Of a stretch of 24,103 bases of DNA, positions 1 through 8,135 are shown in pieces. The DNA is from JAWXBG01 sp044375415. Its GTDB lineage: Bacteria; Bacteroidota; Bacteroidia; Flavobacteriales_D; Sanyastnellaceae. The notes under the pieces were generated by a model. It saw only the letters and a list, made by a program, of their open reading frames with translations, was not told the DNA's origin and made no database searches. Where the stretch lies: NCBI GenBank assembly GCA_044375415.1, contig JBILMS010000053.1:1-24103 (forward strand), read 5' to 3'. The translations under genes and the position numbers were made by a program. How positions within the stretch are numbered: position 1 is the stretch's first letter; the number at the start of each line of letters is the position of its first letter.

Positions 1-1
1 C

Positions 2-457
2 ACTCAAGGAGATCTTTTTATACTTATAAATTCCGCATCTTGGGCCATGTACCTCGTATTGGTTCGTCCATTGATGGACAAATACCATCCTATGATGATA
101 ACGGCGTGGGTATTTAGTTTGGGAATATTACTTGTTCTTCCCTTCGGTGGCACCGGAATTCAAAGCATTCCATGGTCGGAACTCAGCTCTTGGCAATGGT
201 TTGGGGTGTTTTACGTAGTGGTATGCGTGACTTTCTTGACATACCTACTCAACATGTATGGAATCTATCATTTATCTCCAAACATAGCTAGCACCTACAT
301 TTATTTACAGCCCCTCTTAGCCGGACTTTTTGCTTGGTTGTTTTCAAAAATTTGGGATCAGGATTATCTCGGTCAAATAGGTTGGGTACAAATTATTGGC
401 GGGGCAATGATCTTTCTAGGCATTTATTTGGTTAGTTTGAAGAAGAAAGATTCATGA
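2..457 (+). CDS. EamA/DMT-family membrane transporter, C-terminal part
   Basis: Inner-membrane permease of the drug/metabolite transporter superfamily; the substrate cannot be told from sequence. The reading frame is open to the left edge, so the gene starts outside the window and only about 151 residues are seen, close to the size of the second EamA repeat. The first visible residues (GDLFILINSASWAMYLVLVRP) resemble the start of an EamA repeat, followed by four further hydrophobic segments and a short basic tail ending KKKDS. A methionine at position 47 lies inside the first helix and is not a plausible start. The stop overlaps the next start as ATGA, which implies co-transcription and translational coupling with the AlkD-like gene. 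No defect is visible. The family is fairly certain; the role is unknown. Confidence 0.85.
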   Translation, partial: TQGDLFILINSASWAMYLVLVRPLMDKYHPMMITAWVFSLGILLVLPFGGTGIQSIPWSELSSWQWFGVFYVVVCVTFLTYLLNMYGIYHLSPNIASTYIYLQPLLAGLFAWLFSKIWDQDYLGQIGWVQIIGGAMIFLGIYLVSLKKKDS

Positions 458-1029
458 AAGACATCCTCATCCAAATACAAAAAGAACTCCAACAAAACGT
501 AATTCCCGGTCGAGTCGAATTCACGAATAAAATGATTCCGGGTGCACAAAAAGTTTACGGAGTTGGAATGCCGGTGCTGAATGCGATGGCAAAACGTTAT
601 AAAAATGAAGGTTTCGATTTAGTAGAATTTCTCTGGGTTTCGGGGGCCTATGAAGAAAAAATGTTATCTGCAAAAATTCTAGTTTTACTCGCTAAAAAAA
701 ATCCGGACGAAGCTCTTCGACTTACTCGGCGATTTGCGCAAGAACTAAGCGATTGGGCTGTTTGTGATACTCTTGGGATGGGAGTTTCCAAAGCACTCAT
801 GAAAAATCACAAGGAAAAAATATTGCACCTTTCGGATGAACTAATTGATGCACCTATTTTTTGGCAGCGCCGACTTGGATTAGTCCTACTCGAATGTTTC
901 GCCAAAGATGCCTCTATGCATGATCACATTGAAAAACGTATTCAACTTCTTTCTTCGGACAAAGAGCATTATGTCAAAAAAGCAATAATCTGGTTGCGCA
1001 GTGCTATAGCAAAAAAGGGAAAAATTTAA
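454..1029 (+). CDS. AlkD-like DNA alkylation repair glycosylase
   Basis: Predicted cytoplasmic HEAT-like-repeat DNA glycosylase that removes N3/N7-alkylated purines. The 191-residue protein keeps the AlkD active-site pattern. Trp101 and Asp105 lie in LSDWAVCDTLG, four residues apart as Trp109/Asp113 are in Bacillus cereus AlkD (numbers from memory). Arg140 in FWQRRLGL and Trp180 in IIWLRSA fall at nearly the same offsets as Arg148 and Trp187. It is somewhat shorter than the roughly 230-residue Bacillus enzyme, at the N terminus and in loops. The ATG overlaps the transporter stop by 4 bp, and the methyltransferase start lies 2 bp after this stop, so the three genes form one unit. Substrate range cannot be judged, since some AlkD relatives bind DNA without base release. 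Confidence 0.88.
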   Translation: MKDILIQIQKELQQNVIPGRVEFTNKMIPGAQKVYGVGMPVLNAMAKRYKNEGFDLVEFLWVSGAYEEKMLSAKILVLLAKKNPDEALRLTRRFAQELSDWAVCDTLGMGVSKALMKNHKEKILHLSDELIDAPIFWQRRLGLVLLECFAKDASMHDHIEKRIQLLSSDKEHYVKKAIIWLRSAIAKKGKI

Positions 1030-1031
1030 AA

Positions 1032-1718
1032 GTGGATCAATCGGACAAACCACATATCATCATTACCGGAGACGGATCTCCATCCTTGCAAATTGATTCT
1101 ATTGACGAGACATATCACAGTATACATGGAGCCCTATCCGAATCGACTCATGTGTTCATTCAAGCAGGTCTGGAATATGTACTTACAAATAAATCGCAAC
1201 TTCACATTTTAGAAGTGGGTTTGGGAACCGCTCTGAATGCAGCCCTCACGGCTGATTACTCAATCTCTCACCCAATTGAAATTGAATACACCGGACTAGA
1301 GAATCATCCTTTATCAGAGGAACGTATTCTAGAATTAAAAGAGAATTGGAATGGGCATCAAACAATATCTGAATGGCAACAAAAAATTCTTTTAGCTAGT
1401 TGGAATACGTCTATCGGGCTATCTGATCGCTTTATCCTAAATAAATATTCCATCTCCATTCAGGATATTTCACTACTTCCGAATTCCATTGACCTTGTCT
1501 ATTATGATGCCTTTGCTCCCAGAGTGCAGCCAGAAATGTGGACTTTAGAAATTTTTCAAAAACTGTTTTTAGCATTAAAACCAAATGGTATTTTAGTGAC
1601 GTATTGCGCAAAAGGTCAAGTTCGGCGTGACTTACAAAGCGCCGGTTTTTTTGTAGAGCGACTGTTCGGTCCTCCTCCAAAACGGGAGATGCTGAGGGGT
1701 GTGAAGACTAAACTATAG
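1032..1718 (+). CDS. mnmD: MnmD-like tRNA 5-aminomethyl-2-thiouridine methyltransferase
   Basis: SAM-dependent methyltransferase expected to make mnm5s2U at tRNA wobble position 34, equivalent to the methylase half of MnmC. The 228-residue protein begins with a GTG codon 2 bp after the upstream stop. It has the family opening (DETYHSIHGALSESTHVFI), a SAM-binding glycine loop (LEVGLGTALNA), and the signature YYDAFAPRVQPEMW near residue 160. There is no FAD oxidoreductase domain, so this is the stand-alone form found in many Bacteroidota. It is the last gene of the transporter/alkD/mnmD set. Its TAG stop is half of the palindrome CTATAG, whose other half is the stop of the convergent acyltransferase gene, so the two coding regions overlap by 6 bp. 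Confidence 0.88.
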   Translation: MDQSDKPHIIITGDGSPSLQIDSIDETYHSIHGALSESTHVFIQAGLEYVLTNKSQLHILEVGLGTALNAALTADYSISHPIEIEYTGLENHPLSEERILELKENWNGHQTISEWQQKILLASWNTSIGLSDRFILNKYSISIQDISLLPNSIDLVYYDAFAPRVQPEMWTLEIFQKLFLALKPNGILVTYCAKGQVRRDLQSAGFFVERLFGPPPKREMLRGVKTKL

Positions 1719-3563
1719 TTTCACAAATCCCTTCGAATTCATCGATCCACTCATTCCCGTATCGAGCCATCCGTTGACGAATCTAGGAGGATTTGCATCT
1801 GCCGATGTAATGTAATCTGAAGCCACCGAAGCGCCTCTTACCCATATTCTTCCTACTTCATCAGGAGCACACTCTACTGATCCACGATCGTCACTACAGA
1901 TTTTGATAGCTAGACCCGGAATTGCCTTTCCAATTGTCCCTTCCTCTCCCCCTTCATGTTCTAAGACTTTTCCCTCGATGTCTGTACCTTTAAAATTTGC
2001 GAGATTGATTGAAAAAATCGACGAAGTCTCGTTCATTCCTCCACAAGAATATACCCGAATACCTCTTTGTTGCAGCGTATTCACTCTTGTATCGTTAGGA
2101 GAAATACCGGCAGTAAAAACTTGATCGCCCTCGTTTAACAAATCAGTTGTTCTATTATCGTAGAATTGAGTTGGAGTAAGTATAGTCAATCTTGGTGCAC
2201 TGTTTTTTTGTGCATACTGCGACCAACTCACATCAAAAAACAAAGGCATTAATAGTTGCAATACAAAACCAAAGGAATGGTGAAGTGGTAAGTCGGCCTG
2301 CACACAGGCAGAAGAATCGAAGAAGTGACTTTGTCGGATACCCGAAAGAACGGCCATGAAATTCAGATTAGTCAATGCCAGACCTCTTATTTCATCACCT
2401 TGCTTTTTCTCGTAAAAAACTGCTATCACTCGATCCAATTCGGAACTGGATTTAAACCAATTGCGAAACTGTCGACCTGCTGAAGTCAAAGAAGCTAAGC
2501 AAGACTTTACGGGAAGTCCGACTTCCAATGCATCTTGAACATCTTCAATATAAATAACTCGTTCGGTAACCGGAGAAAAACGAGTGAACGACAAATCTCG
2601 TGTGGTAATCATTGTTCTCACTCCGGATGTATTGCACGCAAATAATCTCTCCTCATTACTAAAAGCGACATCGAGATTTATTACCGTCTTTTTGTTGAAC
2701 ATCAAAAACAAATTCATTTGCAAAGCCTCTATTCCTCCCGGCAATAAGACGGCAACACTTTGATCACTTTTAATCTCCTCAGAAAGTATTTGAGACAAAG
2801 ATGATATGTGCGGCATAATTGAGTCAAAGGAAAATATCTTATCGTTGCTTATCCAACGACCGCGAGTATTTGATGTGATCTTTCGGCGAATCGCTGCACT
2901 AAGTTCATCAGAATTCTGAAATCTCCTTTCAAAATTCTCTGACTCCAACTCCTTCACACGTTGACGTAACTGAAAAGCACTTACCGGTCTCTGCATTTCT
3001 TTTCCGATAGCAACATGAACCCTTCTTCTCAATCCTTTTATCTTGAACTTCACCAAACGTCCGGAACCCGGCATCCAACTGAACGGTGCACCCACGACAT
3101 TATCAAAATGTACAGGTATGATAGCCGCTTCATTTCCCGCAGCCAAATGTTCGATTCCTTTTTTAAATTCTAAAATCTGACCGGTTCGAGTTACCGTTCC
3201 TTCGGCGAATAGACAGACAAACATTCCCATGTTTACTTGCTGCTGCACATCTTCGTTAAACTTCTTTCGAGCCGCGAGGTCCAGACCCGAACCTACAGGT
3301 ATACAATGTATCGCCTTAAAAATCCAATTTATAGATTTCTTCTTGTAAATGTGAGCGTTCATAACAAATGAAAATCTACCTGGTAAAATACATGCTGCAA
3401 TCAGGAAGTCCAAATAAGATCCATGATTTATAACCAAAATCGCACCTTTCCCTTTTGGTAGGTTTTCCATTCCGACCACTTTTAATCTAAAGAGGACTTT
3501 CCCCAAAGTAAATGCTATGGTTCGAATGACTAAAACAACTATTGCGAGTAGAATCTTTTTCAT
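1713..3563 (-). CDS. PlsC-type acyltransferase fused to a degenerate adenylation domain (Aas-like)
   Basis: 616 residues. The N-terminal half (about 1-230) is a membrane-associated phospholipid acyltransferase: a hydrophobic N terminus, the HX4D motif at His47/Asp52 (NHGSYLD), and the FAEGT block at 119-123, so it looks active. The C-terminal half (about 240-616) matches acyl-adenylate-forming enzymes, and the order resembles bifunctional Aas (2-acyl-GPE acyltransferase/acyl-ACP synthetase). Three things are missing: the P-loop TSGSTGxPKG is replaced by FYEKKQGDEIRGLALTN (about 383-399); the usually invariant Asp of TGD is Met in GWLDTGMSG (598-606); and the protein stops at SKGFVKL, before the mobile C-terminal subdomain with the catalytic lysine. 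Recognisable parts remain (LPLHHSFGF; GGMNETSS). The acyltransferase activity is likely; the adenylation activity is doubtful. A -7 promoter element lies 20 bp upstream. Confidence 0.82.
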   Translation of the reverse strand: MKKILLAIVVLVIRTIAFTLGKVLFRLKVVGMENLPKGKGAILVINHGSYLDFLIAACILPGRFSFVMNAHIYKKKSINWIFKAIHCIPVGSGLDLAARKKFNEDVQQQVNMGMFVCLFAEGTVTRTGQILEFKKGIEHLAAGNEAAIIPVHFDNVVGAPFSWMPGSGRLVKFKIKGLRRRVHVAIGKEMQRPVSAFQLRQRVKELESENFERRFQNSDELSAAIRRKITSNTRGRWISNDKIFSFDSIMPHISSLSQILSEEIKSDQSVAVLLPGGIEALQMNLFLMFNKKTVINLDVAFSNEERLFACNTSGVRTMITTRDLSFTRFSPVTERVIYIEDVQDALEVGLPVKSCLASLTSAGRQFRNWFKSSSELDRVIAVFYEKKQGDEIRGLALTNLNFMAVLSGIRQSHFFDSSACVQADLPLHHSFGFVLQLLMPLFFDVSWSQYAQKNSAPRLTILTPTQFYDNRTTDLLNEGDQVFTAGISPNDTRVNTLQQRGIRVYSCGGMNETSSIFSINLANFKGTDIEGKVLEHEGGEEGTIGKAIPGLAIKICSDDRGSVECAPDEVGRIWVRGASVASDYITSADANPPRFVNGWLDTGMSGSMNSKGFVKL

Positions 3564-3582
3564 ACTGAAATTTCTTACTCGA

Positions 3583-3590
3583 CAAACGTA
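3583..3590 (-). promoter_or_regulatory. -7 promoter element for the acyltransferase gene
   Basis: On the reverse strand this reads TACGTTTG, a perfect match to the Bacteroidota TAnnTTTG element, and puts transcription start a few bases before the ATG at 3563. I found no convincing -33 TTTG at the usual 17-23 bp spacing. Confidence 0.45.
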
Positions 3591-3685
3591 GACAAGCTAT
3601 CATCAAATAGTAGTTTATGTTTTTCAATATACGTACCAACAATTTCATTCAATATCCTTCTCATTTTATCCTTAATTAACTGATT

Positions 3686-3714
3686 TTTGTCCATTTACAA
3701 TTTTACTATATTTG
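3686..3714 (+). promoter_or_regulatory. Bacteroidota promoter (TTTG-N17-TATATTTG)
   Basis: A -33 TTTG (3686-3689) and a -7 TATATTTG (3707-3714) are separated by 17 bp, fitting the TTTG/TAnnTTTG consensus. The element ends 18 bp before the ATG at 3733. It overlaps an in-frame TTG at 3712, which rules that codon out as the translation start of the following gene. Confidence 0.65.
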
Positions 3715-3732
3715 CATAACGTACTTTTAAAT

Positions 3733-5238
3733 ATGGACAAACTCACCGAATCACTGGAGCTTTTACACCCATCTGAGGAAAAAGATTTCCGATTATTTCT
3801 TCAGCGATCTTCTATTCGCAAAGACACGCAGACCCTTAATCTATTTAGAAGTATACAAAATGGTGAGGTAAAGCGGGGTAAGGCCGGGATGCGCATTCTA
3901 TATCCTACCGACAATATGAATGCTTATCACAGTGTTCGAAAACGACTTTTGAGGCAACTGCATAGATACCTCGTCATCCGCAGAATGGAAACCGATCAAA
4001 CGGATTCCGCATCGATCATGGGCCTCATCACCGTTGCCGGATTTTACATTGAGCGAAGTGCGTTTGAATTGGCTTCCGGTGTATTAGAACAAGCTCGCGA
4101 AAAAGCAGAGAAAACCGCGCGATTCGACTTACTCGACAATATTTATTACATACAAATACAATACGCCCAAGAATTTGATTTGGATGTTCAAGTAATTTCG
4201 AAACGATGGCAACAAAATAAAAAGCAATCACTATTAGCCGAAAAGATTTCCATTGCACATGCGATCATGCGCAAAAAACTTCAAGAAGCACGTTTGCGCG
4301 GAGCCGTGCTTAATATAGAAGATATGACCCATGCAGTCCTTATGGACTTCGAGCTGGAAGAAGAATCGCAGCACAACGTTTCGTTCATGTACGGTATTTG
4401 TTCACTCATTCGAAGTGCGATCATTTCATCCAAAAACTATGTACACTTCGCCACCTTTGTATCGAGGCAGTACCGGAGATTGCAGCGCGATTGTGCCCTG
4501 GAGAAAAGTTCCCCTTTGGTTGTGCTTGGATTCCAGTATATGGTTGCTCACGCTTATTATCGAAATAGAAGATGGGTTGAGGCTGTTGGAATTTTGGAGG
4601 AGATGGAAACAATCATCGGCAGCAAATCCGGTCAGCAGATTCGTCAATACTTCCCTAGATACATTCTTCTAAAAGCAGCCGTTTACAGTTACACCGGAGA
4701 AAATAAAGTAGCAGTAAAAATGCTTACCGATGCACTTAAGCAATCAGGAGCACGACTATCTCTATCCGATAAATTGAATATGCAAATTAATCTGGCTGTT
4801 TATCACTTTCAAGCCGAATCATTCGGAAAAGCTGCAACTACACTGCTCAGCTTGAATCACAGTGATGTCTGGCTCGAGAAAAAAATGGGCAAAGAATGGC
4901 GCATGAAAAAAAATCTGATAGAAGTAATTGTACAATGTGAATTGGGTAACACAGAATGGGCTCTACAAAAAATCAAACTCATTGAAAAACATTTTTCGGA
5001 CTTTTTGGATCAACCTTTTTATCAACGAGCCCGCATTTTCATGGGATTCATTCGAGAATTAATATCTGATCCAAATGCAATTTCCATACCCGAATTTGCC
5101 AAAAAGGTGGATGAGGCAAACCTTGCTCTACCCGGCGACAGAGAGGACATACAAGCCATTACCTTTTTCTGTTGGCTAAAATCAAAGATGGTAAAAAGAC
5201 CTTACTACGAAGTACTTTTGGAAATTGTTAAGGATTAA
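3733..5238 (+). CDS. Conserved hypothetical alpha-helical repeat protein
   Basis: 501 residues, predicted soluble and cytoplasmic: no signal peptide and no membrane segment. I cannot assign a function. The sequence is almost wholly amphipathic helix. In the middle and C-terminal half, paired helices such as FELASGVLEQAREKAEKTA and VEAVGILEEMETII suggest a TPR-like solenoid. The N terminus (LLHPSEEKDFRLFLQR) and the basic stretch around residues 60-85 (AYHSVRKRLLRQLHRYL) are the most distinctive parts, and I believe similar uncharacterised proteins of about 500 residues occur in Flavobacteriales (from memory, not checked). The ATG at 3733 is chosen because the upstream in-frame TTG lies inside the promoter. 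The gene is transcribed alone, and a separate -7 element precedes the Kelch gene. Confidence 0.7.
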   Translation: MDKLTESLELLHPSEEKDFRLFLQRSSIRKDTQTLNLFRSIQNGEVKRGKAGMRILYPTDNMNAYHSVRKRLLRQLHRYLVIRRMETDQTDSASIMGLITVAGFYIERSAFELASGVLEQAREKAEKTARFDLLDNIYYIQIQYAQEFDLDVQVISKRWQQNKKQSLLAEKISIAHAIMRKKLQEARLRGAVLNIEDMTHAVLMDFELEEESQHNVSFMYGICSLIRSAIISSKNYVHFATFVSRQYRRLQRDCALEKSSPLVVLGFQYMVAHAYYRNRRWVEAVGILEEMETIIGSKSGQQIRQYFPRYILLKAAVYSYTGENKVAVKMLTDALKQSGARLSLSDKLNMQINLAVYHFQAESFGKAATTLLSLNHSDVWLEKKMGKEWRMKKNLIEVIVQCELGNTEWALQKIKLIEKHFSDFLDQPFYQRARIFMGFIRELISDPNAISIPEFAKKVDEANLALPGDREDIQAITFFCWLKSKMVKRPYYEVLLEIVKD

Positions 5239-5281
5239 AAAGGAACTCCAAAACAGATTACAATATTTAACCCCACTTTGC

Positions 5282-5289
5282 TATTTTTG
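5282..5289 (+). promoter_or_regulatory. -7 promoter element for the Kelch gene
   Basis: TATTTTTG matches TAnnTTTG and lies 16 bp before the ATG at 5306. A clear -33 element is not visible. It supports starting the gene at 5306, since the open frame extends upstream only into the previous gene. Confidence 0.4.
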
Positions 5290-5305
5290 TTTTAAAGTTT
5301 ACAAA

Positions 5306-6667
5306 ATGAAAACAATTACAACTATTCTTCTTCTCCTCTCCCTTTTCACGAAAGCACAAGTTGTTCAGATTGAAGATATGATAGAAGGTCGAAATGGACA
5401 CACCGCCTCATTTGTAAACATGGAAGGAGTGATACCCGGTGCACTTGTTTGTGGTGGATACGACGGCTTCAATGTATTGGAGAGCGCGGAATGGTATGAA
5501 GGACAGATTGACTCTTGGTCATCACTCACTTCCATGTCATACCCCCGAGTAGATCACGCAGCCACCTCTTATGACAACGGAAATTATGTATTGGTAACAG
5601 GGGGTTGGAATGGCTTCGCAGAAAACTATGCGAGCACCGAAATATTCAACGCACTCACCGGTGAGTGGTCTGATGGTCCCGATATGTCGAGTGGTCGTAG
5701 CAGTCATGTTGCGACCTTGTTGGAAGATGTGAATGGAATCGATTATGTTCTAGTTACCGGAGGTTTCGATGGTATTTCAGAAATTGCATCATGTGAGCGT
5801 CTCAACCTAAACACTATGCTATGGGAAAACGCCGGCACCATGAACACAGGAAGAAGCTCACATACACTAACAAAACTCAACGACGGTCGATACCTCGTTA
5901 CGGGTGGTTTTAATGCAGCGGAAGGTTTTCAATTATCGTCGTGTGAAATATATGATCCAATAACAAACAACTGGTCCGCGGTTCAATCCATGGCAGATAC
6001 ACGGGATCATCATGCAGCCGTTTTATTATATGATGGAAAAGTTCTCGTCGCCGGTGGTCGTCGTTTTAATTCAGATTTAAATTTATTTGAGGGAATGATT
6101 GAGTGCGAGTACTACAATCCTACCACCGACGAATGGACAACAGCTCCTGTACTGGCAGAACCACAAAGTTATCATCACATGCTTTACAATGCCGATTCTT
6201 ATTATCTATTGGCAGGTGCTGTAGATCATACCGGGATAGATGTGACCATTACATATTCCGTAAGTACAGAGTATTTTCACCCACAGGCATTTTGGTTTGC
6301 CTCGCCGGATCCAATCTATCCGGAAGGAAGATTTAAATATGCCATGGTGCGTATTCCGGAGGGCATCTTGGTCTGCGGTGGCGAGAACGGCGATTCTACG
6401 GGCGAGCTATATACAACCTTCGTAAGTCATGAAGAGAAAATCTCAAATAATTTTTCGTATTTCCCCAATCCGGTAGACGACAAACTATTTCTCGAAGCAC
6501 AAGATGTCACAACGGTGGAGATCTTTTCTACGGATGGAAGGATGGTGCTCAATGTTACCGCATTCGAAAACTATTCCATAGATGTAAGCCAACTTTCCAC
6601 CGGAATTTACACTTTACGAGTTGTAACCGATACGGAAATTCAGACGGAAAAATTGATCGTGAAATAA
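5306..6667 (+). CDS. Secreted Kelch-repeat protein with T9SS type A sorting domain
   Basis: 453 residues. A signal peptide (MKTITTILLLLSLFTKAQ) is followed by six or seven Kelch motifs forming a beta-propeller. Each has a diglycine (CGGYDG, TGGWNG, TGGFDG, TGGFNA, AGGRR, CGGEN) and a later W or Y blade residue, for example NNWSAVQSM and DEWTTAPVL. The last 75 or so residues (FSYFPNPVDDKLFLE to TEKLIVK) form a type A C-terminal sorting domain, so the protein should cross the outer membrane by T9SS and be anchored or released at the surface. Kelch propellers usually bind proteins or glycans, but no catalytic motif is visible and no target is known. The ATG at 5306 is chosen because the signal peptide begins there. 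It appears monocistronic. Confidence 0.88.
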   Translation: MKTITTILLLLSLFTKAQVVQIEDMIEGRNGHTASFVNMEGVIPGALVCGGYDGFNVLESAEWYEGQIDSWSSLTSMSYPRVDHAATSYDNGNYVLVTGGWNGFAENYASTEIFNALTGEWSDGPDMSSGRSSHVATLLEDVNGIDYVLVTGGFDGISEIASCERLNLNTMLWENAGTMNTGRSSHTLTKLNDGRYLVTGGFNAAEGFQLSSCEIYDPITNNWSAVQSMADTRDHHAAVLLYDGKVLVAGGRRFNSDLNLFEGMIECEYYNPTTDEWTTAPVLAEPQSYHHMLYNADSYYLLAGAVDHTGIDVTITYSVSTEYFHPQAFWFASPDPIYPEGRFKYAMVRIPEGILVCGGENGDSTGELYTTFVSHEEKISNNFSYFPNPVDDKLFLEAQDVTTVEIFSTDGRMVLNVTAFENYSIDVSQLSTGIYTLRVVTDTEIQTEKLIVK

Positions 6668-6670
6668 GAC

Positions 6671-7159
6671 TTACTCAAATTTCAGATGGTATTTCTTACC
6701 GAAGGCCGCTTGTTCTTGTAGAAAAGAATTTTGAGCATTCTCGCTAAGGTGTTTAATGGTTGCATGAACGACAGCCGTAGAATCTATAATAGCCTGTGTA
6801 ATCTGAGTCACCGGCAACATCTTAATTTGGTACAATTTGGAATAATGAATTTCAGCAATTTGATTGTACGACAAAAAGAGATTTCGGGCAGCCTTCATTA
6901 AGCTTGGGTCCTTTCGGAAAGGGCCAATACTATCTAATGCCAAAATGCTATTATCAATGCGGTGTATCAAAGTATTGTGAGCAGCGTTTAGTGTGGTTTC
7001 CGAAGTCGAACTATCAGAGAGGGTTGAGTCGAGAACATCAAAAGATTCAATGATCATGTCTTGATGATCGACAATTGAATCGTTGTACAAAGCGGCTTCA
7101 TCAGACCGATTAGAACATGTGGCCAGCAGAAAAGCGAGGAAAATTCCCAAACACAACAT
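6671..7159 (-). CDS. Putative lipoprotein of unknown function
   Basis: 162 residues from the preferred ATG at 7159. An upstream in-frame ATG at 7210 would add 17 mostly polar residues before the signal sequence. From 7159 the protein starts MLCLGIFLAFLLATCSN, a signal peptide with a lipobox-like LATC and the acylated cysteine at residue 15. The mature part is helical, rich in Ser, Asp and Leu (FDVLDSTLSDSSTSETTL), with no conserved catalytic pattern that I recognise. It probably sits in the inner leaflet of the outer membrane or in the periplasm. Its stop lies 3 bp from the convergent Kelch stop. Upstream, 105 bp separate it from the transposase gene. Whether 7210 or 7159 is used is uncertain. 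Confidence 0.65.
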   Translation of the reverse strand: MLCLGIFLAFLLATCSNRSDEAALYNDSIVDHQDMIIESFDVLDSTLSDSSTSETTLNAAHNTLIHRIDNSILALDSIGPFRKDPSLMKAARNLFLSYNQIAEIHYSKLYQIKMLPVTQITQAIIDSTAVVHATIKHLSENAQNSFLQEQAAFGKKYHLKFE

Positions 7160-7315
7160 ATACGCGACGTATGCGGGTCGATATTTTTGATAGCCGTTTT
7201 TTAATCGCATGGCGGTTAAGATTACGGGGCAAGATAAGATAAATTCCTGAATCCCCCCGAAATTCCGGTTATTCCGGGTACGTTGAGGTAATTTGACATT
7301 TCAGTTTGTTGTAAC

Positions 7316-7786
7316 CTAAACCGGCAACAAATCAAAATCAAACAAATACTCCTGTTGGTCGACCACCTCATAGGACTTTAACAATTCCATGTATTCCACT
7401 TTGAATGATTTTGATTTATGGTGTTCCTCTTGATTTCTGATGTAATTCGCCACTTTGTAAGCGCCTCTCTTATTACAACCAAATGCCCCATATCCGCCTT
7501 GCCAATTAAATCGGCCATTCCATTTATCCGGTGAGTTTATCCATTTGGATGAATTGGCTTTAACGATTTCCATTGTTTTCGAAACGCTGATCGAAGGAGA
7601 CATCTCATATAAAATATGAACATGATCATACCAGCCATTTACGGCGAGGGGTCGTTGGTTCATCGATTCAATTATCCCGCTAATGTATTGGAACATATTG
7701 CTCCGCACTTCGGGTATTAGCAGACATTCGCGACGTTTCACTGCGAAAACACAATGAATTGGCAATTGAGTATAAGCGTTAGCCAT
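7316..7786 (-). CDS. Y1 (HUH) transposase, IS200/REP-associated type
   Basis: 156 residues with the single-strand DNA transposase fold. The HUH metal-binding pair is His55/His57 in WYDHVHILYEM, and the nucleophilic tyrosine is most likely Tyr115 in KVANYIRNQEEHH. The block FNWQGGYGAFGCNK is typical of the IS200/IS605 TnpA and RAYT families. The enzyme cuts and rejoins hairpin-marked single-stranded DNA through a 5'-phosphotyrosine link. All expected residues are present and the frame is intact, so it may be active. No accessory tnpB follows. The upstream flank (7920-8214) holds several GCCTC/GAGGC palindromes, the arrangement expected of a RAYT with its REP sequences, while nothing clearly palindromic lies downstream. 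It could instead be a plain IS200-like element whose ends I cannot place. Confidence 0.88.
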   Translation of the reverse strand: MANAYTQLPIHCVFAVKRRECLLIPEVRSNMFQYISGIIESMNQRPLAVNGWYDHVHILYEMSPSISVSKTMEIVKANSSKWINSPDKWNGRFNWQGGYGAFGCNKRGAYKVANYIRNQEEHHKSKSFKVEYMELLKSYEVVDQQEYLFDFDLLPV

Positions 7787-7919
7787 AATTACAGTTTTAA
7801 ATAGGATTTAGTTTACGATGCGAATTAAAACAATGCGAATTCTTCAATTATCCAAATGCGAAAAAATCGAAATATTTGTTTTGAATTCGAACATCTATTA
7901 AACGCACCCTACGGGGCTA

Positions 7920-8113
7920 CAATAATGTCGCCTCGCTGAGGCTTAAAAGGTAATCACCATAATAATAGCCGAATCTGATAGCACATAGAATGCCTTTTAA
8001 TTCTATGATCCAAATTGCAATAGTGTCGCCTCTCTGCGGCTTAAAAGGTATTCGTTATAATAACATCCGACTCTTATAGCACCTAGAATACATCGCAATA
8101 GGTGATCCAATTG
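7920..8113 (+). repeat. Two tandem REP-like units of about 98 bp with palindromic heads
   Basis: Unit A (7920-8017) and unit B (8018-8113) align along their whole length: CAATARTGTCGCCTC, then a palindrome, then GCTTAAAAGGTA, AATA(A/G)C..., TAGCAC(A/C)TAGAAT and finally GATCCAA(A)TTG. The head of A is GCCTCGCTGAGGC (7930-7942), a perfect 5-bp stem with a 3-nt loop; in B it is GCCTCTCTGCGGC (8028-8040), with one mismatch. Each unit also has a second hairpin before GATCC: CATAGAAT/ATTCTATG in A and CACCTA/TAGGTG in B, with different bases but the same location. No coding sense is apparent in this 430-bp gap. Confidence 0.75.
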
Positions 8114-8135
8114 CCAAATTAGCGTCCCCTCACAT

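Noticed and set aside
1713..1800. Frameshift or premature stop hiding the missing C-terminal lid of the adenylation domain
   Set aside because: Sequence beyond the stop is fully used by the intact MnmD-like gene on the other strand; no lid-like residues are visible there, so the loss is a real truncation.
3712..3732. TTG at 3712 as the start of the helical-repeat protein
   Set aside because: The codon lies inside the TATATTTG -7 element; the ATG at 3733 fits better.
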